A DNA stretch of 64,000 nucleotides from an uncultured Collinsella sp. Lineage in GTDB: Bacteria > Actinomycetota > Coriobacteriia > Coriobacteriales > Coriobacteriaceae. The stretch's first letter is position 1. Each line of letters starts with the position of its first letter. The translations under genes and the position numbers were made by a program. Shown piece after piece: positions 45,081 through 55,093 of the stretch. The DNA lies in the NCBI GenBank assembly GCA_900757465.1, contig CAAENY010000146.1:29724-93723 (forward strand). Reading direction: 5' to 3'. The notes beneath the pieces were generated by a model. It saw only the letters and a list, made by a program, of their open reading frames with translations. It did not search any database and was not told the origin of the DNA.

Positions 45081-48000
45081 CTAGCGGCGCCTGCGGTACA
45101 GGACCGCGCCGCCCGCTGCGGTCAGCGCGCCGATGCCGGCCATGGCCGCGAGCGCCTCGACCGGCAGGCTGCGGTCGCCGGTGTCGGGCATGCCGCCCTT
45201 GGAGCCGTCGCCGCTAGAGCCGCTGCCGGAGCCGTTATCTGAATCGCCGTCTGAGCCGCCGCCCGGCGTGCCGGGGTTCTCGGGGGTGCCGGGGGTCCCG
45301 GGATTCTCGGCGTAGCTGTTGGTGAAGACCGGCGGCACGTTGGCGTCGCCCTCGTAGGAGACCTTCGCCGACAGATAGCCCGTCTTGGTGCCGTCGGCCG
45401 CCTCGTCGCCCACCGTGACGACGATCTTGTGCACGGCCTTGTCGTAGGTCACGTGCGCCTGGCCGTCGTCGACCTCACTCACCGTGAAGGTGTAGGTGCC
45501 GGCCTGCTTGAACGTCAGCGCATCGAACGTGACGCTGCCGTCCGCGGCGTTCCTGGCGGTCGACATGACCTTGCCGTCCCGGCTCTTGAGCTCAAAGCTA
45601 AACTGGCCCGCCTTGAGCTCGGCGCCCTTGAGCACCTTGGCGGCGCCCAGCTTGAGGGTGACGGGTGCGGCCCCGTAGCCGTTGGTGAACGTCACCGAGT
45701 CGCCGCCCGTGGGATTGCCCTCGGCATCCGCCAGCTCGTGCTTGACGGCGAGCGTGCCGTTTCCGGCATCGGCAACCGTCGTGCGCACGCGGTACGTCGC
45801 CCTGTCGTACGTCACGCCGCCCGCCGTGCCGGCGACCTCGCGCAGCTCGTAGCCGTGCGTGCCGGGCGCGGTGTAGGTGACGGGACCGAGCGCGACCGTG
45901 CCGTCGGCGGCGTTCCTGCCCGTCGCCGCGACGCTCTCGCCGCCGTCGGCGGCGATCTCGACCAGCTGGAACTCGAACTCGCCCTCGGCCAGGCCACGGC
46001 CCTTGAGCTTCTTGTTCACCTTGATCTGGTCGGTAACGGAGCTCGGCGTCGGGTTCACGACGTAGGTGTTGGTGAACTCGAACGCGCCCTTGCCCTCGGG
46101 CGTGCCCTCTGCGGGCAGGACTTCCGCGGCGAGCGTGCCCGCCTTGGTGTCCTCGACCACCTTGACCGTGAAGATCCTGGTCGCCGTCGCGTCATTGACC
46201 ACGCCGTCGACCGAGCCGGACTCGCTCACCCGGTAGGCGAACGTCTTGGCGCGCAGGCCGTCGTCGTCGATCTCGACGTCGTCGAGGTCGCTCGGCTGCC
46301 TGAACGTGACGCGGCCCAGCTCGACGTTGCCGGCGGCGTCGTTGGTCGCCTCGGTCACCGTCTTGCCGGAGGCGTCGACCGGCGCGGGCGCGCCGTCCAG
46401 CGGCTCGATCTTAAAGGTGTACCTGCCCGCGATGTCGGCCTGCGTGAGGCCGAGCCCAGCCTGGCCGAGCGCCAGCGTCTTGGTGCCCGCGAGGTCAACT
46501 GTCGCCTCGTTGGTGCCATAGCCGTTCACAAACGACAGCGTGCCGTCGGAGCCCTCGGGGTAGACCACGGCCACATCCAGCCCGCCCTTGCCGTTATCGG
46601 TCACCTTGACCGTGATGCCGAAGCTCGAGGCGGCCGCCGTCACGCCCGCGGGCAGCCGGTCCGCGCCGTCCTCGGATACGGTATAGGGAATGACCCAGGA
46701 GCCGTCGGCGGCCCTGGCGGCGGTGCCGTCCGCCACCATCTGCTCGAGAGCGTCGGTGGTGTAGGAGATGGGCGAGAACGCGAGCCCCGCGGCCTCGCCG
46801 TCGTCGGAGGCCTGGTTGGTCGCGGTCGCGACCACGTCGCCCCGGGCATCGCGGACGGAGAACGAGAACTCGCCCGCCGCCGCGGCGCGGCCCGTCAGCG
46901 TCTTGGTGGCGTTGATGGCCACGTTGCCCTCGCCGCCGAGCGTTCCGGTGGCCTCGTAGGAGTTCTCGAACGCGACCGTCACGGGCGCGGGCGTCGCCGT
47001 GGCGTCATCTGCCGTGGAGACCTCGCTGCGTGCGACCTCGACACCGTCCCTGGCAACCACGGTCGTGACCGTGAGCTTACCCGTCGCGGCGTCGTAGGCG
47101 GGCGCGATGGTCACCGTGCGCGGCGCGGTGTCGTTGGCGTAGCCCTTGCCGCCGAGCTTGGTCTCGGCGACGGTGAAGCTGTAGACCTTGCCCGCGTCGG
47201 CGTCGGTGAACTTCACGTCGCTGCCCGCAGCACCGCCGATGAGGTCGACCAGGTCGGCCGCACCGTCATCGGCCGCGGAAACGGTATAGGCGTCCTTGCC
47301 GGTCTTGAGGCCAAGCTTGGCGGCCGTCTCGGCGTCGGCGGTCACGGTGAAGGCGAACTGCCCCGCCTCCATGGCGCGGCCGGAGAGCGTCTTGGACAGG
47401 CGCACGCCCGCACGGGCCGAATAGTCGAGCTCGGTCGTGTAGGTGTTGACGAAGTCGCCGCCGCTCACCTCCGCGATCGCGGGCGTCGTGGCCGTAAGGT
47501 TGCCGGAGCCGTCGTCGGTCACGGTCACCGTCATCGTGGCGACGTGGTCGTCGTAGGCCATGCCAGCGATGGCAGAGCCATCATCGGGCCTGACCTCGCG
47601 CACCGTGTAGGTGAAGGTCTTGGCGCGCACGCGCTTGCCGCCGACCTCGGCGAACCCGGCGTCCTTAATGTCGTCGAGCGTGTAGCGGATGGAGCCAAAG
47701 TCGAAGGCGACCCTATCGCCCGCCTTGGTGCCGGCGGCGGCCGTCACGCTGACGGTCTTGGAGCCGTCGGCAGATCCCTCGGGCATGGGAGCGCCGTCCT
47801 CGCCCGCGAGCGCGAACTGGAAGCTGTCGCCCTCCGCCCAGTCGCGACCCTCGAGCGTCTTGGTGAAGAGCCCCGCGGTGGAGACGTCCCTGCCCTCGGT
47901 AGCCGTTCCGTACGTATTGGTGAACGCGACGGTCGAGCCGTCCTCGGTCACGGCGCCTTCGGCCTTGGAGCCGTCAGTCCCGTTGACCGTGGTCGTATAG

Positions 48001-51000
48001 CCCTCGGCGGCGTCCTCGGTCACGGTGTAGCGCGCGCCCACGGGCAGGCCGGCGACGGTCTTCTCCCCGCCGTCCTTGAGCGTGAAGGTCGCCTTGCCGC
48101 CCGCGAACGTCACGGCGTGCTCGCCCTTGCCGAAGGTGCCGGAGACGGGCTCGCCGTCCCTGTCGGCCAGCGCGACCGTAAAGCCGAACTCGCGCTGGCT
48201 GTCGCCGCCGACGACCGTCTTCTTGACGGTGAGGCTGCCCTCGCGGGACACGCTGTTGTGGGTCGTCGTGGTCTGGGATTCGTTCTCCCCCACCTTGACC
48301 GTGGCGGTGTTGGAGATGTCGTCGACCACGGCAGCTTCGGCGGAGACCTTCACGTCAAAGCTGAGCGTGCCCGTGGCGCCCGCAGCCTGCTCGCCGAGCG
48401 ACCAGGTAAGGGTGCGCGTCGCGGCATCGTAGGCGGCGCCGTCGGCAGAGCCCTCGACGTAGTCAACGCCCTTGGGCAGGACATCGGTCACCGTCACGTC
48501 GGCCGCCCGCGCGGCGCCCCTGTCGTCGACGCTGTTGTTGGCCCAGCCGATGGTATAGGTGAGGGTATCGCCCACGCCCACCAGTTTGCCATCCACATCG
48601 GCCTTGGCGCCCGAGGCGTCCGCCTTGGTGACGGTCTTGGTGTTGTCGTGCGGCGTGAAGGTGTTGGTGAAAGTCTTCTTGCCCCGCTCGTTGGAGATCT
48701 CGGCCTTAAGACCGGCACCAGTCTGAGTCACTGTGATGTCGAAGGTGTAGGCATGCGCATCGTCCTCAATCAGGACATCGCCGTTTGCTTTCTCGGTCAC
48801 GGTCGCGTGGTAGGTACCCAGATTGGTGAAGCTGAGCTCGCCAAAGGAAACCTTGCCGTCCTTGTTATTCTTCGCCTCGATTGGGTAGCCTTCGAGCACA
48901 TTGCCCGCACCGTCGGTGAGGGAGAGCACAAAGGTGAATTCCCCCTCCTGGAGGCCGGGCTTGCGGCCGCCTGCGAGCACCTTGGTGAGCTCGGGGATGG
49001 ACGCCGTGGCGGGAGCAGGGTCGAAGGTGTTGGTGAAAGCGGCGGCGGCGACCTGGTCGGCCGAGATGGAACCATCAGCCCTGGATCCCTCGGCTCCGTT
49101 CACCGCAGCTTTGTAGCCATCGGCGGCACGTTCGGTCACCGTGTAGGCAGTTCCCGCGGGCAGCCCCGTGATCCTCGCCGTCTGGCCATCTTTGAGCTTG
49201 AGGGTCGCCTCGCCGTCCTCGAACGTCGCGTCACCGTAGGTGCCGGATACTTTGCGGCCCATGGCATCGGTGGCCTCAACCACAAACTTAAATATCTTGT
49301 CCGCGTCGACCGCCAGGCCCTCGCGCGCCACGACGGTCTTGGAGACGTCGAGCTCGCCCGTCTTCACGGTGTTGGTCACGGTGAAGCCGCGCCCGGCGTC
49401 GCCGGTGACCTTCGAGCTGTAGCCCTCGACGGCGTCCTCGGCCACGGTGTAGGCGACCTCGGAGCCGGACTTCGAGTACTTGGCCAGGTCCTTGAAGGAG
49501 CCCTTCCAGTTATTGGACTCGTTGAGCTCGATCGACTTGCCGGTGTCCTTTCCGTCGGCGAGCAGGCGCACGGTGGCCTTGGCGGCCGCCGGGCCGACCC
49601 ACTTCTTCTCGACGGGCACCGAGACCTTGGCCGTGGAGGTGTTGGTCACGGTGAAGCCGCGCCCGGCGTCGCCGGTGACCTTCGAGCTGTAGCCCTCGAC
49701 GGGGTCCTCGGCCACGGTGTAGGCGATCACGGAGCCGGAAGCGTCACGCTGCGGCAGGTTGGAGAAGGCACCCTCCCAGCCGTTGGACTCGCTCAGGGTG
49801 ATCGAATCGATGACGGTATCGCCGTTCTTGAGATTTACTTTGACCTTATTAGGATGGGGGATCCTGGGGTTCTCCCAGACCTTTTTGATGGGAATGTTGA
49901 TGTTCTCGGACTTACCGATGACAACACCGCCGTTGGCGCCGATGCCGCCTCCCAACGGCGCCGTATTGCCAGAGATCGTCAGCGACGCCTGGCCGCCGCC
50001 GAGGTTATACACATCCTCGCTCATCACAGATTTAAGCGCGACGTTCGGCGTGGCGTCGGTAAAGGACAGGGGATCGCCGTTGTCGCCATCGGGCGAGAAT
50101 CGCGGGATTTTGGGGTTTGTTGCCGCAATAGTGCCGTAGGGCTTAAACAGCCCACCGTCTCTGTACCAGCTGACCTTTCCGCCGCCCGGAGCGCGGTTGG
50201 CCAAGGTCAGTTTGTATTTGGCGTCTTTGGCGCCGGTGAAGACGAAGTCGTCTCCCGCCTCATCAGCCGTGTTCTTGGCGATCAGGCCGCCGTCCTGGAC
50301 GTAGACCTTGGCATCTCCGGTCGGGCAGAACCACATGCCGCCGCCCTGCTTATCCGCATGGTTATCAACAACGAGGGCGTTTTCGATGCGGAGCGTGCTA
50401 TAGCCATGAGCCTCGTTGCCTTCGCTATACACGCCGCCGCCCATGCTCCGAGCAGTATTACCCTCGATCTTACCCGCGCTGAGCGTGACGCCATTCGAAT
50501 AGGCATAGACGCCTCCGCCGGCGGAAGCGGAGTTGCCAGATATGGACCCGCCTTGCATGGTGAAAGCAGTATTCCCTGTTTCGCCGCCCTGACAGCCCGG
50601 GTCGACCACACACACTCCGCCGCCTTTGCCGTTGCCAGACGCAACGTTGTTCTCAATCTCTCCACCCTTCATGGTGAACTCGGCGTTGCCCTCAATGTGA
50701 ACTGCTCCAGAGGGATCTAAGGGCCCCGCCTCCAGTTTACTGCTCCTGTTGCCGGAAATCTGACCACCAGTCATCGTGAACTTGGCTCTTTGGCTATCGC
50801 CCTCCCCCTCACTGTACGCAAGGACCGCGCTGCCTCGATAGCCGCTGTTGCCCTCGATGCTGCCTCCGCTCATGTCGAAGCGGGCATTGCCCACCAACAT
50901 GACGCCAGAAGATGTGAGGTGATAGCCGTTAGTGTCTCCGGTAACGACGATTCCGTTCTTACGGATAACGCCGCCCTTCATGACAACATGAGCGCCGTCC

Positions 51001-52700
51001 TTCGCGTGGACAGCGCCGCAATACGCGTCCTTAAGTTCGCACTGCTCGATAACGCCGCCCGTCATGGTAAGCGAAGCCTTGTCTCCCGACACGTCGACAA
51101 CACCAGTATTGACGGTGCTCGCAGCGCCGTCGCACACAACGGCCTCGTCAGAGAGCACAACCGCTCCCTTGCTAGAAATAATGGCGCCCTTGTTGTAGCG
51201 ACCACTCAGGGACACTTTCCCCGACAGCTCGAGGGATGCCCCCTCGGCAACATTGACCAGTACGGAGACGTCGCTATTCTTTGTTGCCAAAATGGTATAG
51301 GGCTTATCCGACCTGATCTTAATCATCTTCTCGGCAGGAATCGTGAGCGTGGAGCCGAGCTTCACGTCCTTTTTCAGAGTGATGACGGTTTCCTTGCCAT
51401 AGGGGGCCTCGCGGACCAGCTCCTGAAGGGTCTTGGTGCTGTCATCGCTCACGGTATCGCCGACGCTGTCTTTGATGGACTCGCGCGTGTAGACGATATC
51501 GACGCCAGAGCTCGGAAGGTTATTCGAGCCGGTGATGTCGTCCATGCTGTTTTCGATTGTGATCTTTTGAACCGTGCTGTCGTCAAACATACGCGAGGGT
51601 ATTTCGGTGAGGCCGCGCCCGATCGCCACATCCTTCACGCCATCTACGCCCGAGAAGGCTGCCGTGCCAACGGAAGTCACGGAATCCGGAATGGAAAGCT
51701 GCTCCGGCAGCGTGCCACCATAGAAGGCGTAGTTGCCAATTTTCTCAAGTGTCTCGGGAAGTTGGACGGCGACGTTGCTCCAGATAAAGGCCCAGTCACC
51801 GATACTCTGCAGGCTGTCGCAAAGCCCCACGATCTTAACCGGCGCGTAGCAGAACGCATAGCCCGGAACGCTCTGAAGCGAGGACAGGTCCACGGACGCC
51901 CGCAGCTTTTTGCAGTTGTAGAAAGCCCCCCAGCCCATGTTTGTCACCTTGCTTAGATTGGGCACGCTCACCAGGCTGGCGCACCCCTGGAAAGCAGAGG
52001 ATCCGATGCTCGTCAATGTGCCCGGGAAATCGATGCCGGTCAAACTCGAGCAATTCTGAAACGCCCCATCCCCGATGGACTCAATTTCGCTCAGCGCGGT
52101 GACGGACGTTAGAGAGGTACATCCGTCAAACATGTGCGAGGGGATCTTCGTAACCGAAGCGGGTAACGACACGCTTGTCAGAGACGTGCAGCCTTTGAGC
52201 AAGCCCGTTATGGTGTCGGCGAAGGCGACATCTTTTGGAAACTCGATGCTTGTAAGGGCCGTAGCCCCCCCGAAGGCGTTCGGGCCCGAAATCATTTTGA
52301 GGGTGGAGGGGAGATCGATCTCCGAAAGGCTTTTGCAGCCCGTGACCATCGAGTTGGCGCTAATCTTCTCGACGCCCTCATCGAAATAGAGTTTTTCGAG
52401 CGAGCCGGCGTTTTGCAGCGTGCAACTGAAGTCCTTGATGGAGCCAGGGATATGGAGCTCCTTGACCTTTACGAACTTCCGGAAATACCATCCGCGCACG
52501 TTTTCGAGCGTGTCGGGGAGCGTCAGCTGCTCAACGTTCTTGGCCACGATACCAGACGAGAAAAAAAGTTCGGTGACTTTGTAGGTCTGGCCACCATGCG
52601 CGATGGAGCTGGGTACACTCACCGCGGTCACACTGTCGTCGGCAACAATACATGTGATTTCCGCCGTGCCCTTATCCGTGGTCTCGCACGAATAGGTCAC
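45081..52700 (-). CDS. Giant MPDTG-anchored adhesin with LRR, beta-helix, Cna-B and pilin-type repeats
   Basis: The frame from GTG 52700 encodes 2539 residues, but this start is inside the protein; the natural N-terminus lies upstream (see 52701-52870). In order: BspA-type leucine-rich repeats (about 20-400), a polymorphic beta-helix region (about 470-880; repeated GGGVYA/GNTA patterns), two near-identical Cna-B domains (about 970-1140), a DUF11 domain (about 1350-1470), and at least five FctA/Spy0128-like pilin domains (each opening with a KTL.GR or KVLKG motif). A low-complexity Gly/Ser stalk follows, then MPDTG, a helix and the tail YRRRR. It is exported, cross-linked to the wall by sortase and probably mediates adhesion. 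No terminator is seen between its end and the SRP promoter. Confidence 0.88.
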   Translation of the reverse strand: MTYSCETTDKGTAEITCIVADDSVTAVSVPSSIAHGGQTYKVTELFFSSGIVAKNVEQLTLPDTLENVRGWYFRKFVKVKELHIPGSIKDFSCTLQNAGSLEKLYFDEGVEKISANSMVTGCKSLSEIDLPSTLKMISGPNAFGGATALTSIEFPKDVAFADTITGLLKGCTSLTSVSLPASVTKIPSHMFDGCTSLTSVTALSEIESIGDGAFQNCSSLTGIDFPGTLTSIGSSAFQGCASLVSVPNLSKVTNMGWGAFYNCKKLRASVDLSSLQSVPGYAFCYAPVKIVGLCDSLQSIGDWAFIWSNVAVQLPETLEKIGNYAFYGGTLPEQLSIPDSVTSVGTAAFSGVDGVKDVAIGRGLTEIPSRMFDDSTVQKITIENSMDDITGSNNLPSSGVDIVYTRESIKDSVGDTVSDDSTKTLQELVREAPYGKETVITLKKDVKLGSTLTIPAEKMIKIRSDKPYTILATKNSDVSVLVNVAEGASLELSGKVSLSGRYNKGAIISSKGAVVLSDEAVVCDGAASTVNTGVVDVSGDKASLTMTGGVIEQCELKDAYCGAVHAKDGAHVVMKGGVIRKNGIVVTGDTNGYHLTSSGVMLVGNARFDMSGGSIEGNSGYRGSAVLAYSEGEGDSQRAKFTMTGGQISGNRSSKLEAGPLDPSGAVHIEGNAEFTMKGGEIENNVASGNGKGGGVCVVDPGCQGGETGNTAFTMQGGSISGNSASAGGGVYAYSNGVTLSAGKIEGNTARSMGGGVYSEGNEAHGYSTLRIENALVVDNHADKQGGGMWFCPTGDAKVYVQDGGLIAKNTADEAGDDFVFTGAKDAKYKLTLANRAPGGGKVSWYRDGGLFKPYGTIAATNPKIPRFSPDGDNGDPLSFTDATPNVALKSVMSEDVYNLGGGQASLTISGNTAPLGGGIGANGGVVIGKSENINIPIKKVWENPRIPHPNKVKVNLKNGDTVIDSITLSESNGWEGAFSNLPQRDASGSVIAYTVAEDPVEGYSSKVTGDAGRGFTVTNTSTAKVSVPVEKKWVGPAAAKATVRLLADGKDTGKSIELNESNNWKGSFKDLAKYSKSGSEVAYTVAEDAVEGYSSKVTGDAGRGFTVTNTVKTGELDVSKTVVAREGLAVDADKIFKFVVEATDAMGRKVSGTYGDATFEDGEATLKLKDGQTARITGLPAGTAYTVTERAADGYKAAVNGAEGSRADGSISADQVAAAAFTNTFDPAPATASIPELTKVLAGGRKPGLQEGEFTFVLSLTDGAGNVLEGYPIEAKNNKDGKVSFGELSFTNLGTYHATVTEKANGDVLIEDDAHAYTFDITVTQTGAGLKAEISNERGKKTFTNTFTPHDNTKTVTKADASGAKADVDGKLVGVGDTLTYTIGWANNSVDDRGAARAADVTVTDVLPKGVDYVEGSADGAAYDAATRTLTWSLGEQAAGATGTLSFDVKVSAEAAVVDDISNTATVKVGENESQTTTTHNSVSREGSLTVKKTVVGGDSQREFGFTVALADRDGEPVSGTFGKGEHAVTFAGGKATFTLKDGGEKTVAGLPVGARYTVTEDAAEGYTTTVNGTDGSKAEGAVTEDGSTVAFTNTYGTATEGRDVSTAGLFTKTLEGRDWAEGDSFQFALAGEDGAPMPEGSADGSKTVSVTAAAGTKAGDRVAFDFGSIRYTLDDIKDAGFAEVGGKRVRAKTFTYTVREVRPDDGSAIAGMAYDDHVATMTVTVTDDGSGNLTATTPAIAEVSGGDFVNTYTTELDYSARAGVRLSKTLSGRAMEAGQFAFTVTADAETAAKLGLKTGKDAYTVSAADDGAADLVDLIGGAAGSDVKFTDADAGKVYSFTVAETKLGGKGYANDTAPRTVTIAPAYDAATGKLTVTTVVARDGVEVARSEVSTADDATATPAPVTVAFENSYEATGTLGGEGNVAINATKTLTGRAAAAGEFSFSVRDARGDVVATATNQASDDGEAAGLAFSPISYTTDALEQMVADGTAARAADGSWVIPYTVSEDGADRLPAGVTAAASSFGITVKVTDNGKGGLDVAVVYPEGSDGTLSFVNGYGTNEATVDLAGTKTLALGQAGLGLTQADIAGRYTFKIEPLDGAPAPVDASGKTVTEATNDAAGNVELGRVTFRQPSDLDDVEIDDDGLRAKTFAYRVSESGSVDGVVNDATATRIFTVKVVEDTKAGTLAAEVLPAEGTPEGKGAFEFTNTYVVNPTPSSVTDQIKVNKKLKGRGLAEGEFEFQLVEIAADGGESVAATGRNAADGTVALGPVTYTAPGTHGYELREVAGTAGGVTYDRATYRVRTTVADAGNGTLAVKHELADAEGNPTGGDSVTFTNGYGAAPVTLKLGAAKVLKGAELKAGQFSFELKSRDGKVMSTARNAADGSVTFDALTFKQAGTYTFTVSEVDDGQAHVTYDKAVHKIVVTVGDEAADGTKTGYLSAKVSYEGDANVPPVFTNSYAENPGTPGTPENPGTPGGGSDGDSDNGSGSGSSGDGSKGGMPDTGDRSLPVEALAAMAGIGALTAAGGAVLYRRRR
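49371..49726. repeat. 86-bp direct repeat inside the adhesin gene
   Basis: Segments 49371-49456 and 49641-49726 differ at one base. They encode the GYSSKVTGDAGRGFTVTNT ends of two neighbouring Cna-B domains, 270 bp apart. 270 is a multiple of three, so recombination between them would delete or add one domain without a frameshift. Confidence 0.85.
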
Positions 52701-52870
52701 GCCGTCCTGGGTGATCTTAAACTCCTCCGCAGTATACGCAGTCCGCGATTCCGTGGCCGCATATGCGACACCGGACGTCGCGCCAACGGATAAACATCCG
52801 AAGCCGAGAACCAGCGCAAGGCAGAGAGCGGCGACTCTCTGCCCCCCCCGCCGAAAACTTTCCTCTCCAA
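52701..52870 (-). other. Leader of the giant adhesin: out-of-phase signal peptide and G8 tract
   Basis: Upstream of GTG 52700 the adhesin frame continues open and encodes a good signal peptide (VAALCLALVLGFGCLSVGATSGVAYA) but contains no ATG, GTG or TTG. A TTG at 52870, preceded by GGGGGAG and followed by codons for ERKVFGG, lies in another frame. Between them is a run of eight G (C8 at 52842-52849 on the plus strand). Six or nine G would join the TTG start to the signal peptide. The remaining 297 bp to 53167 is AT-rich and holds no gene I can support; it should contain the promoter. Confidence 0.65.
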
Positions 52871-53167
52871 TTCCCTTCTCCCCCTCTGGTGTCGCCTTCT
52901 CTTCCCAAGAGCGATCTATTGATTAAGAACAGTCAAAGACAACATTATGCCCAAAGAGGCCCATCATGGAGATAATCCACGTCTTCGCCCGAAATGGTAA
53001 TTAATTGGCAGGATTAGTTGGCGAACAACTGAACGAAGAGCAATCTACTAATGGCACATAAATGGCGGCGTCAACACCCGAAGTGCATAGTCTCCGATTC
53101 CCAGACAACACCACTTCGAGGCAAACGGTCCGACGCAAGGCCCAGGGCAGCCAGCTTCGAATTGGTT

Positions 53168-54949
53168 TTAGAGGCGAGCGAGGTCATAGGCTTGGGCGGC
53201 TGCTTCGCCGGCACAGATGAGGTTGGTTGTGGCTTCTTGCGGATCGAGTGCCCGCTCCAGGTCCATGGGCTTGCGACAGATCGGCAGTACAAGGTCGATG
53301 CCCTGCCCATACACCGCATCCAGGTTGTCAGCGCGACCGCCCACGACGGCGGCTACCGGCTTGCCATATCGCTTGGCGCGGCGGGCCACACCCACCGGCG
53401 CTTTGCCGGCGGCGGATTGCTCGTCCATATTACCCTCGCCCGTTATGACCAGGTCGACATCGCGCACGCGCTCGTCAAATCCCACAAGGTCGAGCACGGT
53501 CTCAACGCCCGAACGCAACTCGGCACCAAGTGCCAACAGCGCGGCACCCAGGCCGCCGGCGGCACCTGCGCCGGGCACGCCGAGCACCGAGCCAAATGTC
53601 CGTGCGCCCTCAGGTGTGCGCAACAACCCCTGAACCCGCACCCCGGTAATCGCCGCATCGAGCAGGCGGCCGTAGCCGACCATCCAGCTGTCGTACTTGC
53701 CCAGCGCCTCGGCATCATCCGCCGGCAGACCCTTCTGTTCACCGAACACTGCCAGCGCACCGCGACGCCCTACGAGCGGATTCTCGACATCCGAAAGCAC
53801 CACGACACGCACGCCATTCAGTGCCCGAAGCGCTGGCGCCAAATCGATACTCGCCACGTGTTCAAGGCCTGCAAGACTGGGAGCGATATCGCAGCCCTGG
53901 TCATCGACCACACGCGCGCCCAGCGCCTGCAGCATGCCGGCGCCACCATCGTTGGTGGCGCTGCCGCCCAAGCCAATATAGATAGTCTTTGCGCCCGTGC
54001 GAACCGCGCGAAGCATGAGCTCGCCCACGCCATAGGTCGAAGCCGCAAGCGCCGCCGATTCCGTGCAGGGTGAATACCCAATGCCAGCCGCCTCGGCCAT
54101 CTCGATGACCGCGGACTCGTGCTCGCCGTCCACCAGCATCCGGGCAGACACGCGGCCGCCCAAGGGACCTGCCACCTCGCAGGTCACAATCTCACCGCCG
54201 CACGCGGCGATGGCGCCGAGCGTTCCCTCGCCACCATCTGCCAGCGGCAAAGCGCACACCTCGGCATCGGGCCACACGCGGCGCACGCCTTCGGCAACCG
54301 CCGCCTCCGCCTGTGCACTCGAAACGCTGCCCTTAAAGGAGTCGATCGCTAGCAGCACGCGGCGGGGCCGGCGGTACGCGGGGCCAAAGTCAACCGCCGC
54401 GCCAGCATCCTCTTCGGCACACGCGAGCGCCTCAGCATGAGCGGTATGCGCCTCAAGATCGGCCCCGCAACCGCAGCCAGCACCATCGGCGTCACGCAGC
54501 CCACTAAAATAGTCGCTCAACACCTCACGACACTCCTCCGCCAGCACGCCGGCATGTACGTTAAACCGATGATTCAGGCGCGAGTCGGCATTCAAATCGT
54601 ATAGGGATCCCAACGCGCCCGCCTTGGCGTCGCTCGCGCCATACACGCAGCGCCCCACGCGCGCGTTAACCATAAGGCCTGCGCACATGCAGCAGGGTTC
54701 CAACGTCACATAGACCGTACAATCGGAAAGGCGCCAGCGACCGAGCGACCGAGCGGCAGCGCACAGGGCCGCGAACTCTGCATGAGCCGAAGGGTTCTGG
54801 TCGAGTTCGCGCCGATTGTGCGCCCTCGCGACGATCTCACCGTCGCGCACCACTACGGCTCCGATGGGCACCTCGCCCACCGCAGCAGCGGCGCGCGCCT
54901 CGGCCAGTGCCTCGCGCATGAACTTCTCGTCGATTTCGGTGATCGTCAT
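53168..54949 (-). CDS. tadA: Fusion of tRNA adenosine deaminase (TadA) and glycerate kinase
   Basis: A 593-residue two-domain protein. Residues 1-155 are a complete TadA-type deaminase: zinc ligands His56 in HAEF and Cys86/Cys89 in PCCMCAG, with Glu58 as proton shuttle. TadA makes inosine at the wobble base of tRNA-Arg(ACG). After a linker rich in Cys, Gly and Ala (about 155-195) comes a full glycerate 2-kinase of the GarK/GlxK family (196-593; AIDSFKGSVSS, LPLADGGEGTLGA, GLGGSATNDGGAGML, LVITGEGNMDEQSAAGKAPVGVA). No stop or frameshift lies between them. ATG at 54949 has GGGAAGG upstream. The two reactions are not in one known pathway, so the fusion is puzzling. Confidence 0.9.
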   Translation of the reverse strand: MTITEIDEKFMREALAEARAAAAVGEVPIGAVVVRDGEIVARAHNRRELDQNPSAHAEFAALCAAARSLGRWRLSDCTVYVTLEPCCMCAGLMVNARVGRCVYGASDAKAGALGSLYDLNADSRLNHRFNVHAGVLAEECREVLSDYFSGLRDADGAGCGCGADLEAHTAHAEALACAEEDAGAAVDFGPAYRRPRRVLLAIDSFKGSVSSAQAEAAVAEGVRRVWPDAEVCALPLADGGEGTLGAIAACGGEIVTCEVAGPLGGRVSARMLVDGEHESAVIEMAEAAGIGYSPCTESAALAASTYGVGELMLRAVRTGAKTIYIGLGGSATNDGGAGMLQALGARVVDDQGCDIAPSLAGLEHVASIDLAPALRALNGVRVVVLSDVENPLVGRRGALAVFGEQKGLPADDAEALGKYDSWMVGYGRLLDAAITGVRVQGLLRTPEGARTFGSVLGVPGAGAAGGLGAALLALGAELRSGVETVLDLVGFDERVRDVDLVITGEGNMDEQSAAGKAPVGVARRAKRYGKPVAAVVGGRADNLDAVYGQGIDLVLPICRKPMDLERALDPQEATTNLICAGEAAAQAYDLARL

Positions 54950-55000
54950 CGTTCGCCTTCCCTGTTGCAAATTCAAAACGATGCTATCATTACGACTCAC

Positions 55001-55090
55001 GGAGAGATGGCAGAGCGGTTGAATGCGGCGGTCTTGAAAACCGTTGAGCGCGAGAGCGTTCCGGGGGTTCGAATCCCCCTCTCTCCGCCA
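55001..55090 (+). tRNA. tRNA-Ser (anticodon UGA)
   Basis: A 90-nt type II tRNA with a long variable arm. The acceptor stem GGAGAGA pairs with TCTCTCC, the discriminator is G and CCA is encoded. The anticodon loop CTTGAAA at 55033-55039 gives TGA at 55035-55037. The T-arm GGGGGTTCGAATCCCCC is perfect. A -10-like TATCAT lies about 15 bp upstream. Confidence 0.97.
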
Positions 55091-55093
55091 CTT

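Noticed and set aside
45429..50720. 1763-codon open frame on the plus strand opposite the giant adhesin
   Set aside because: It is a mirror of the GC-rich codon pattern of the minus-strand gene. It has no ribosome site, low-complexity composition and no domain, while the minus strand encodes clear surface-protein repeats and an MPDTG anchor.
53051..54073. 340-codon plus-strand frame opposite the TadA-glycerate kinase gene
   Set aside because: Shadow of the fused gene; no domains, and it starts in AT-rich non-coding sequence without a ribosome site.
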